The translations under genes and the position numbers were made by a program. A stretch of 8,268 nt of DNA, from assembly GCA_050699835.1 (NCBI GenBank), contig JBOHFW010000202.1, positions 1-8,268 of the forward strand. The letters are read 5' to 3'. How positions within the stretch are numbered: the first letter of the stretch is position 1; the number at the start of each line of letters is the position of its first letter. Below the pieces are notes generated by a model. The model saw nothing but the letters and a program-made list of their open reading frames with translations. It made no database searches and was not told the DNA's origin. Origin of the DNA: GCA-003244245 sp050699835 (GTDB lineage Bacteria > Actinomycetota > Actinomycetes > Mycobacteriales > Pseudonocardiaceae). This document shows, piece after piece, positions 1 through 5,517 of this stretch.

Positions 1-53
1 CCACCACACTGACCCGCCTAGATGGCGCCCTCCGCGCCGCCCTCGATCTCTAG
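1..53 (+). CDS. Possible C-terminal end of a gene starting outside the window
   Basis: Reading from base 3 gives TTLTRLDGALRAALDL followed by TAG at 51-53. The peptide looks like the amphipathic end of a helix and has a high-GC third-base pattern, whereas the other two + frames give an early stop or an Arg/Pro-rich string. A + strand gene ending here would converge on the gene ending at 177, which would explain the long hairpin between them. Only about 16 codons are visible, so no function can be given and the call is tentative. Confidence 0.35.
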   Translation, partial: TTLTRLDGALRAALDL

Positions 54-83
54 CCGGCCACTGGACGTAGGTGCTCCCAGCCT

Positions 84-143
84 CCCGAGCTCAACAGCAG
101 AGCTGATCGGAAGCCGCAGCAGAGCTCTGCTGTTGAGCTCGGG
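84..143. terminator. Long perfect inverted repeat, probable bidirectional terminator
   Basis: Bases 84-104 and 123-143 are perfect reverse complements over 21 bp, with an 18-nt loop (105-122). The left arm begins CCCGAGCTCAACAG. The hairpin starts 34 nt beyond the stop of the PhoX-like gene on the - strand and 30 nt beyond a possible + strand gene end at 53. That placement fits a shared terminator for convergent genes. Neither side has a U-tract, which is common for actinobacterial terminator hairpins. The arms are less GC-rich than the surroundings, so a repeat element or protein-binding site is an alternative. Confidence 0.65.
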
Positions 144-176
144 AACAGGAGGGCTGGCAGGGAGGTTGCTCACCCC

Positions 177-1775
177 TCAGCTGCCGTAGATGGCCCTCCA
201 GTCGTCCACGTGCATCCGCATCAGCTGACCGCGCTCCACGTATTCAGCGACGTTGTTCACCGTCGGGGCGTGTACCTGGGCGTCGAACAGGAAGGTGCCG
301 GAGGCCTTGGCGATGTCGAGGAGGTCGAAGATGCCGCTGGCTTCCAGCTCCTGGACAACGAAGAAGGGCAGGCCGGACAGCGACGGATGGCGGTAGACCC
401 TGGCTGCATCGATGATGCCGCTGGATTCCTCGTCCTGGGTGATGAATCCGGGCGTCCCGGAGGTGAACAGTGCCGGGTTGAATCTGGCCAGCGTGCCCAG
501 CGCACCGTCACTGATCCGGTAGGCCATGATCCGCGCCACGTGCGGGTTGTTGCCCGGGTCCTCCTGGACCACCACGTTGCCCTTGCTATCGACGTCGATG
601 TTGTCTGGAGAGACCAGACCTTCACTGCCATCGAGCAGCAGGGTCAGCGTGCCGCCCGCCGCCGGGTTCTCGATGGTGTCCCACCGCAGGCGCCATAATC
701 CGCCGCCGGGACCGTTGCCGCCAGCCGTCGTCACGAAGTAAAAGTCGTTGGGCCGCCTGGGGTCGAAGGCGCCGTCCTCGATCCGGTTGAGAGTCAGTCC
801 CTGCGCCAGGGCGTCGGTGTTCTGATCCTTACCCGACTGGTCCCAGTCGACTTCGGACAGATCGAACCGGGCCGGCACACCCTTGCCGAACGTCGTCCGG
901 AACCCGGCGTCGGTGGAGACCGCCTCGTCGACCAGGTCAGCGACGAAGTTCCGCCCGTTGGTCAGCCCTGCCTTGTCGACCGGACTGCCGCTGCGCTGCT
1001 TGGTGCCGACGTAGGCCCATAGCTGGCCTGCGGCAGTGTCCTCATTACCCATCACCAGAGTGGTGTTGCTGCGGTTGGGCGCGGGCAAGGTGTTCTCCCA
1101 GGAGAACAGCCCGAGCCGGGGCAGCTCGGTGGCCTGGCCGTCCGTGGTTACCGCGAAGTTGCGGCCCTCGTCGCCGACCTCCTCGTTGGCAAAGTACAGC
1201 TGCCCCTGGTAGCCCGTGAGCGTCAGGACATTGAACAGTTGCCCCGGCTCGGTGAGGCGGCCAGAGCAGAACCGGCCGAAGCGAGGATCGTAGGCAGGAA
1301 ACACATCGCCGTCGCTCTGGGTTCCGGCGCCGTTCGGCGTCGCGGCGTAGGAACCGGTCAGGTAATTCCAGTACTGCACGCCCGGGTTGATGAGATCCCG
1401 CCCGGTCACCACCTCGTTGGTGTGCCGGTTGAGCGTCAGCTCCGAGACGAAGGCACCCTGCTGGCCGTGGCGGCGCACGATGCCTTGAGCCGCGTTCAAC
1501 TCGTGATTCATCAACACAGTCACCGTGTCGCCGGTACGGCGGGCACCCAGACCGTCGGGGATACCGACCATCTCGTAACCGTTGCTGGCCTTGCCAGCAT
1601 CGTCGACGGTGAGCAAGGACGTGATGGTCACGCCGGGGGCGAAGGGCAGTACGTATGGTGGCGTCACCGTGTTCGGGCCAGTCGCTGTGGCCGCCGTAGC
1701 GGTGGTCGCGGTCAGGATCGAGACGACCGCGGCGGCGCCGACCACCACGGGCCAGCGAGGTTGGGCTCTGGACAT
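177..1775 (-). CDS. Secreted PhoX-like (DUF839) beta-propeller protein
   Basis: This 532-aa protein belongs to the DUF839/PhoX-like group, related to the calcium- and iron-dependent alkaline phosphatase PhoX. An N-terminal signal peptide is visible: basic residues R3 and R7, a hydrophobic core at about 9-21, and an Ala/Thr-rich c-region with likely cleavage near 28-32. Family-like motifs follow in order: NGYEMVGIPDGLGA (65-78), LMNHEL (88-93), FCSG (169-172), ANEEVGDEG (196-204), RIEDGAFDP (331-339), SPDNIDVDSKGN (389-400) and TQDEESSG (446-453). C170 and the E198-E199 pair may correspond to the Cys and Glu cluster of PhoX, but I infer that by eye. PhoX proteins usually use a Tat signal; there is no twin arginine here, so Sec export is more likely. 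The ATG start is supported by a GAGAGGGAG ribosome site just upstream. Phosphatase or phosphodiesterase activity is plausible but not shown. The gene is divergent from the ATPase at 1978 and appears monocistronic. Confidence 0.88.
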   Translation of the reverse strand: MSRAQPRWPVVVGAAAVVSILTATTATAATATGPNTVTPPYVLPFAPGVTITSLLTVDDAGKASNGYEMVGIPDGLGARRTGDTVTVLMNHELNAAQGIVRRHGQQGAFVSELTLNRHTNEVVTGRDLINPGVQYWNYLTGSYAATPNGAGTQSDGDVFPAYDPRFGRFCSGRLTEPGQLFNVLTLTGYQGQLYFANEEVGDEGRNFAVTTDGQATELPRLGLFSWENTLPAPNRSNTTLVMGNEDTAAGQLWAYVGTKQRSGSPVDKAGLTNGRNFVADLVDEAVSTDAGFRTTFGKGVPARFDLSEVDWDQSGKDQNTDALAQGLTLNRIEDGAFDPRRPNDFYFVTTAGGNGPGGGLWRLRWDTIENPAAGGTLTLLLDGSEGLVSPDNIDVDSKGNVVVQEDPGNNPHVARIMAYRISDGALGTLARFNPALFTSGTPGFITQDEESSGIIDAARVYRHPSLSGLPFFVVQELEASGIFDLLDIAKASGTFLFDAQVHAPTVNNVAEYVERGQLMRMHVDDWRAIYGS

Positions 1776-1837
1776 GGGCTCCCTCTCACGTGGTTCCCTC
1801 GGATGAGTGGACGGTCAAAGCCAAGCCCGCCAAAGAG

Positions 1838-1843
1838 AGGAGG
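1838..1843 (+). promoter_or_regulatory. Consensus Shine-Dalgarno AGGAGG
   Basis: A full AGGAGG sits 7 nt before a GTG codon at 1851, the ideal spacing, on the + strand of the divergent intergenic region. It is not placed to serve the ATPase start at 1978 and is the main reason to consider a small gene here. Confidence 0.5.
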
Positions 1844-1850
1844 AAAGTTC

Positions 1851-1949
1851 GTGGTAATGAGCGACGGACGGCGCAGTCCTGAACGGCAGACGGCGGGTGA
1901 TCCGAGCGGCGACACGCCCATCGCGATTTATTGGGGAATCTCGGGTTGA
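1851..1949 (+). CDS. Candidate small protein of 32 aa upstream of the ATPase
   Basis: A GTG at 1851 (with an in-frame ATG at 1857) opens a 32-codon frame ending in TGA at 1947-1949. The peptide is polar in its first two thirds (starting VVMSDGRRSPERQ) and ends in a hydrophobic tail, IAIYWGISG. A consensus AGGAGG lies 7 nt upstream. Its stop falls 28 nt before the ATPase ATG, so it could be a leader peptide or a separate short gene. Against it, by my hand count the third-position GC is about two thirds (21 of 32 codons), lower than the long genes around it. The region must also hold the promoter of the divergent gene. No family is recognised. Confidence 0.35.
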   Translation: MVMSDGRRSPERQTAGDPSGDTPIAIYWGISG

Positions 1950-1964
1950 TGCTAGAGAGCCGGA

Positions 1965-1970
1965 TACTGT
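1965..1970 (+). promoter_or_regulatory. Candidate -10 box TACTGT for a leaderless ATPase transcript
   Basis: TACTGT fits the actinobacterial TANNNT -10 pattern and ends 7 nt before the ATG at 1978, so transcription would begin at or next to the start codon. There is no ribosome-binding site before that ATG, as expected for a leaderless mRNA. No clear -35 hexamer is seen at the usual distance. Confidence 0.4.
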
Positions 1971-1977
1971 GCGAGAC

Positions 1978-3174
1978 ATGGATCCGGTGCGCAATCCGTT
2001 CGCCCCCGGAGCCGGGCAGCGACCACCCGAATTGGCCGGGCGGGACCGCGAGCTAGGCGCCTTCGAGGTAGTGCTGGAGCGGGTGGCTCGCGGCCGCCCG
2101 GAGCGCTCCTTGGTGCTGACCGGCCTGCGGGGTGTGGGTAAGACGGTGCTGCTGGGCGAGCTGCGGTCGATGGCGATGCGCCGCGGCTGGGGAGCCGGCA
2201 AGGTTGAGGCTAAACCGGACGGCGGGCTGCGCCGCCCGCTGTCGGCCGCACTGCACCGGGCGGTGCGTGACCTGGCGCTACGCCACCGCGCCCCGGGTCG
2301 GGTCGAGGAGGTGCTCGGCATCCTCAAGGCGTTCGCGCTGCGAGCCACCCCCAAAGACGCCAAGCTGCGGGATCGCTGGCAGCCGGGCATCGACGCACCA
2401 GTCGTCGCGGGCCGAGCCGACTCCGGGGACATTGAGATCGACCTGGTGGAGCTGTTCACCGAAGTCGCCGAGCTGGCCGCGGACGTTGGCACCGGGGTGG
2501 CGCTGCTGATCGACGAGATGCAGGACGTAGCACCCGACGACGTTTCCGCGCTGTGCGCCGCGTGCCACGAGCTGTCCCAGTCCGGCGCGCCACTGGTGGT
2601 GGTGGGCGCCGGGTTACCGCACCTGCCGGCGGTGCTCAGCGCGTCGAAGTCCTACTCCGAGCGGCTGTTCCGCTACGTGCGGATCGACCGGCTAGATCGT
2701 GACGACGCCGATCGCGCGGTCGTCGCGCCGATCGAGCGAGAGAACGCCGCGATCACCCCAGCAGCGCTCGACGCGCTGTTCGAGACCTCCGGGGGCTACC
2801 CCTATTTCGTGCAGGCCTACGGCAAGGCCGCCTGGGACGCCGCCCCGGCCTCACCGATCGGCATCATCGACGTCCAGATGGCCGCCCCCGAAGCCGAAAA
2901 TGAACTCGCCGTCGGGTTCTTCGGCTCCCGCTTCGAGCGAGCCACCCCGTCCGAGCGGGAGTACCTGCAGTCGATGGCCGAGCTCACCAGCGGCCGGGAC
3001 GAGCCCATCGGCACCACCCAAGTCGCCGAGGCGCTCGGTCGCCGGGCCTCATCGCTGTCCCCAGCACGGGACAGCCTGCTCAAGAAGGGACTGGTCTACT
3101 CCGGTGAACGCGGGCAGATCGCTTTCACCGTCCCACATTTCGGGCGTTTCCTGCTCGGCAGGCTGGCGAGCTGA
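1978..3174 (+). CDS. AAA-type P-loop ATPase with C-terminal winged-helix-like region
   Basis: This 398-aa cytoplasmic ATPase resembles the STAND/archaeal-ATPase-like proteins found singly in many actinobacteria. It opens with a short NPFAPGAG...PPELAGRDREL segment (6-26), typical of the family just before the P-loop. The Walker A motif is GLRGVGKT (49-56, with K55 and T56) and the Walker B motif is ALLIDEMQD (175-183, with D179 and E180). A sensor-like strand, LVVVGAGLP, follows at 206-214. Residues of about 335-398 look like a winged helix: GTTQVAEALGRRASSLSPAR, then KKGLVYSGERGQIAFTVP. The frame extends upstream to a GTG at 1897, but ATG 1978 is preferred because the family sequence begins here and a TACTGT -10 box lies 7 nt upstream. 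No partner gene is adjacent. The biological role of these stand-alone ATPases is not established. Its context suggests a single-gene unit, divergent from the PhoX-like gene. Confidence 0.87.
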   Translation: MDPVRNPFAPGAGQRPPELAGRDRELGAFEVVLERVARGRPERSLVLTGLRGVGKTVLLGELRSMAMRRGWGAGKVEAKPDGGLRRPLSAALHRAVRDLALRHRAPGRVEEVLGILKAFALRATPKDAKLRDRWQPGIDAPVVAGRADSGDIEIDLVELFTEVAELAADVGTGVALLIDEMQDVAPDDVSALCAACHELSQSGAPLVVVGAGLPHLPAVLSASKSYSERLFRYVRIDRLDRDDADRAVVAPIERENAAITPAALDALFETSGGYPYFVQAYGKAAWDAAPASPIGIIDVQMAAPEAENELAVGFFGSRFERATPSEREYLQSMAELTSGRDEPIGTTQVAEALGRRASSLSPARDSLLKKGLVYSGERGQIAFTVPHFGRFLLGRLAS

Positions 3175-3187
3175 TCCCTGCGGTGGC

Positions 3188-3221
3188 CACCCGAATGGGT
3201 GAATCAACGGCGGGTCCGCCG
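3188..3221 (+). terminator. Two small tandem hairpins after the ATPase stop, possible terminator
   Basis: CACCC (3188-3192) pairs with GGGTG (3197-3201) over a 4-nt loop. CGGCGG (3208-3213) pairs with CCGCCG (3216-3221). Both lie within 50 nt of the ATPase TGA and lack a U-tract. They are short, and GC-rich DNA yields such pairs by chance, so this is only a candidate end of the ATPase transcript. Confidence 0.3.
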
Positions 3222-3263
3222 GGCCGTGTAACAGCGCCATGGCGCGTTGCGATGACACAGACA

Positions 3264-3313
3264 GCCCCGTGATGCTGTTGGACCCCCGACCCGGCAGCCT
3301 CGCGGGGCCTTCT
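3264..3313 (+). terminator. Possible GC stem followed by a short pyrimidine run
   Basis: CCCCG (3284-3288) pairs with CGGGG (3303-3307) over a 14-nt loop and is followed by CCTTCTT. A competing outer pairing of GCCCCG (3264-3269) with CGGGGC (3303-3308) is also possible. The T-containing tail makes it look more like an intrinsic terminator than the hairpins nearer the ATPase, but the stem is short. It would separate the ATPase unit from the GroES-like unit. Confidence 0.3.
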
Positions 3314-3355
3314 TGTGCCCGCGGTCCTACTGGCTAGCCTTCCTGCTGGGCTCTA

Positions 3356-3370
3356 GGTACGGGCCGTACC
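3356..3370. promoter_or_regulatory. Operator-like palindrome GGTACGG-G-CCGTACC
   Basis: This is a perfect 7-bp inverted repeat around a single central G. It lies 35 to 49 nt upstream of the GTG start of the GroES-like gene. If that gene is leaderless, the site covers the -35 region of its promoter, where a dimeric repressor or activator could act. No regulator is encoded next to it, so the binding protein is unknown. Confidence 0.45.
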
Positions 3371-3392
3371 GAGCGCTCCTGAGGGCAGGACG

Positions 3393-3398
3393 TACTCT
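3393..3398 (+). promoter_or_regulatory. Candidate -10 box TACTCT for a leaderless groES-like operon
   Basis: TACTCT fits TANNNT and ends 6 nt before the GTG at 3405. With no ribosome-binding site between them, the mRNA probably starts at or beside the start codon. The arrangement mirrors the TACTGT box before the ATPase gene. Confidence 0.45.
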
Positions 3399-3404
3399 CT
3401 TGCC

Positions 3405-3725
3405 GTGCCCGAAAGCAAGCTCGAGATCCAGATGCTCCACGACCGCGTGATCGTGCGCCTCGTGGGTGAGGACGGCGAGCGACGCAGCAGCGGGGGAATC
3501 CTGATCCCGGCGACGGCCCAGGTGGCGAAACGGTTGTGCTGGGGTGAGGTGTACGGCGTCGGTCACCACGTCCGCACTGTTCAGGTCGGTGACCGGGTGC
3601 TGTTCAACCCGGAAGACCAGTTCGAGGTCGAGGTACGCGGGTGCGCCTACCTGGTCATGCGGGAACGGGACCTGCAGGCGGTTGCCAGCGAGCGCACCGA
3701 GCACGGAACAGGCCTGTATTTGTGA
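3405..3725 (+). CDS. Orphan GroES-like (Cpn10) co-chaperonin family protein
   Basis: This 106-aa protein has the length and order of a Cpn10 fold. The N-terminal strand is LHDRVIVRLV (11-20). A mobile-loop equivalent, RRSSGGILIP (26-35), keeps the GG-hydrophobic-hydrophobic tripeptide (ILI) that in GroES contacts GroEL. Then come GEVYGVG (47-53), VGDRVLFNPED (61-71) and the C-terminal strand AYLVMRERDLQAV (81-93). The C-terminus extends beyond the usual end with a polar tail to residue 106. The canonical actinobacterial groES is normally followed by groEL; here no groEL is present and the gene overlaps a VanW-family gene by 4 nt, so it is probably a divergent paralogue. Whether it works with a GroEL or serves the envelope protein is unknown. 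Start choice: GTG 3405 directly follows a -10-like box and matches the family N-terminus. Confidence 0.85.
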   Translation: MPESKLEIQMLHDRVIVRLVGEDGERRSSGGILIPATAQVAKRLCWGEVYGVGHHVRTVQVGDRVLFNPEDQFEVEVRGCAYLVMRERDLQAVASERTEHGTGLYL

Positions 3726-5512
3726 CACCACCCGACAAGGAGGCGCCGCCCGATTCCTGGACGGTGTTCGAGAGCCTGACTCGAACCGACCCAGACCTAC
3801 CCACCACGATCCCGCCGATCCCCGCCACACCGACGCGAAAACGTCGGGCACTGCTGCGCACCGGGATCGTGGTGGCCGCCGCGCTCGGGCTGCTGGCACT
3901 GGTCTACGGCATCGACCTCGCGACCTCCTCCGGGGACGTGCCTCGCGGCGTCGCTGTCGCGGGCGTGCCGGTCGGCGGGTTGGCGCGGACCGAGGCCGAG
4001 CAGCTGCTGCGCGAGCGGCTCGAGCCACGGATGAGCCATCCGATCGCCGTGCAAGCCGGCGATGTCAACGTCACCCTCGACCCTGCGCGCTCCGGTCTCA
4101 CCCTGGACTGGCCCGCCACCCTCGATCAGGCCGGCCAGCAGCCCCTCAACCCGTGGACCCGGTTGAGCTCGCTGTGGCGGACCCGGAAGGTGGGCGTGAT
4201 CAGCTCCGAGAACCGGGCCGCTCTCATGGTGGCGCTGCAGGAATTGCGCAGCCGAACCGACCGTGACCCGGTCGAGGGGACGATCCGCTTCGAGGGCGCC
4301 CGGCCGGTGGTGGTCGAGCCCCAGACCGGCCAGCAGCTGGACGTCCCCGCCGCCACCGACCTCATTCTCACGCACTGGATCGGCGGCGACACCGTGCGCG
4401 TCCCGGTGACGACACAGCCGGTACGCACCACCTCCGAAGGGATCCAGGCGGCGCTCCGCGACATCGTCCAACCCGCGGTGGCCGCACCGCTCAAGGTCAC
4501 CGGTGACGGCCAGGACGCCGTGCTCCAGCCGGACGCCATCGCCGCAGCGCTGCGATTCGCTCCGGACAGCCGGGGTGGCCTGACTACCACCATCGATAAT
4601 CCCACCGTAATCGCTGCGCTGAATCCGCAGCTGGAATCGGCCCAGCGGCCAGCCAAGAACGCCGAGATCCTGATCCAAGGCGACACGCCGGTGGTGCTGC
4701 CCTCGGTCGATGGACGCGGCATCGACTGGGCCGCCAGCCTGCTGCCCCTGCTCGACGTGCTCAACAAATCCGGAGCGCAGCGCATCCTGGCGGCCAGCTA
4801 CGTCACCCTGCCCCCAACGCTGAGCACCGAGCAGGCCAACGCGCTCGGGATCACCACCCGGATCAGCACCTTCACCACCGGCGGATTCGCCACCGACTCC
4901 GGGCAGAACATCCGCCGGGTCGCCGAGGAGGTCAACGGGGCGATCGTCCGGCCGGGCGAGACGTTCAGCCTCAACGGGCACACAGGTCCGCGCAACGCCG
5001 CCTCCGGGTACGTGGAAGCCGGCATCATCGACCACGGGCGTCCCGGTCGGGGCATCGGCGGCGGTGTCTCGCAGTTCGCCACCACGATCTACAACGCCGC
5101 GTATTTCGCGGGCATGACCGACATCGAGCACAAGGAACACAGCTTCTACATCAGCCGCTATCCGGCGGCGCGCGAGGCCACCGTGTTCGAGGGCGCCATC
5201 GACGTCAAGTTCCGCGACGACTCCCCCACCGGCGTCCTCGTCCAGACCGCGTGGGCTCCCACCTCGGTCACCGTGACGTTCTGGGGCACCAAACACGTCG
5301 AGGTCGAGTCGATCACCGGCCCGCGCACCGATTTCACTGAACCTAAGACCGAGACGATCCACGGTCAGCCGTGCAGCGCTAGCCCGGGAGCCCGGGGCTT
5401 CACCACCACCGACACCCGAGTGACCCGCGACGCGAACACCAAAGCCGAACTGTCCCGCCACACCCGCAAAGTGAAATACGACCCTATCCCCCACGTCATC
5501 TGCGCGCCCTGA
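3722..5512 (+). CDS. VanW family protein with peptidoglycan-binding-like domains, membrane anchored
   Basis: This 596-aa protein has a cytoplasmic Pro/Thr-rich N-terminus (1-40), a basic stop RKRR (39-42) and one membrane helix (about 46-66). The rest is therefore predicted to lie outside the membrane. Two repeats resembling the YoaR-like putative peptidoglycan-binding domain lie at roughly 85-230 and 240-360. The VanW domain covers about 383-512, with the hallmark stretch GIGGGVSQFATTIYNAA (444-460) preceded by VRPGETFSLN (409-418) and followed by RYPAAREATVF (479-489). The C-terminal tail (513-596) has two cysteines, C551 and C594, that could form a disulfide. VanW occurs in some vancomycin-resistance clusters, but its biochemical role is unknown and most relatives, like this one, have no resistance context. 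GTG 3722 is preferred over the upstream start at 3641 because it forms a GTGA overlap with the preceding stop, implying translational coupling, and avoids 27 residues that merely overlap the GroES-like gene. Confidence 0.92.
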   Translation: MTPPDKEAPPDSWTVFESLTRTDPDLPTTIPPIPATPTRKRRALLRTGIVVAAALGLLALVYGIDLATSSGDVPRGVAVAGVPVGGLARTEAEQLLRERLEPRMSHPIAVQAGDVNVTLDPARSGLTLDWPATLDQAGQQPLNPWTRLSSLWRTRKVGVISSENRAALMVALQELRSRTDRDPVEGTIRFEGARPVVVEPQTGQQLDVPAATDLILTHWIGGDTVRVPVTTQPVRTTSEGIQAALRDIVQPAVAAPLKVTGDGQDAVLQPDAIAAALRFAPDSRGGLTTTIDNPTVIAALNPQLESAQRPAKNAEILIQGDTPVVLPSVDGRGIDWAASLLPLLDVLNKSGAQRILAASYVTLPPTLSTEQANALGITTRISTFTTGGFATDSGQNIRRVAEEVNGAIVRPGETFSLNGHTGPRNAASGYVEAGIIDHGRPGRGIGGGVSQFATTIYNAAYFAGMTDIEHKEHSFYISRYPAAREATVFEGAIDVKFRDDSPTGVLVQTAWAPTSVTVTFWGTKHVEVESITGPRTDFTEPKTETIHGQPCSASPGARGFTTTDTRVTRDANTKAELSRHTRKVKYDPIPHVICAP

Positions 5513-5517
5513 CGCGA

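Noticed and set aside
1239..1949. A long + strand frame opposite the PhoX-like gene running into the intergenic region
   Set aside because: Most of it is antisense to a well-supported secreted protein; only its last 32 codons, with their own Shine-Dalgarno, are worth considering.
1897..1977. N-terminal extension of the ATPase from GTG 1897
   Set aside because: It has no ribosome site, lies partly within the candidate small ORF, and family proteins begin near the NPFAPGAG segment that follows ATG 1978.
1815..2492. A 225-codon open frame antisense to the ATPase
   Set aside because: Its Ser/Arg/Thr-rich composition is typical of an antisense GC-rich frame, and it lies opposite the Walker A and upstream parts of the ATPase.
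3234..3245. 12-bp palindrome GCGCCATGGCGC
   Set aside because: Short self-complementary GC-rich strings are common in such DNA, and this one lies at no promoter or gene end in a way that suggests a role.
3797..5494. A 565-codon open frame antisense to the VanW gene
   Set aside because: It is a high-GC shadow: low-complexity Gly/Arg/Asp-rich translation, no domain, and fully opposite a well-supported VanW domain protein.
3722..5512. Vancomycin-resistance determinant
   Set aside because: The VanW domain alone does not confer resistance, and no vanH, vanA, vanX or two-component genes are present.
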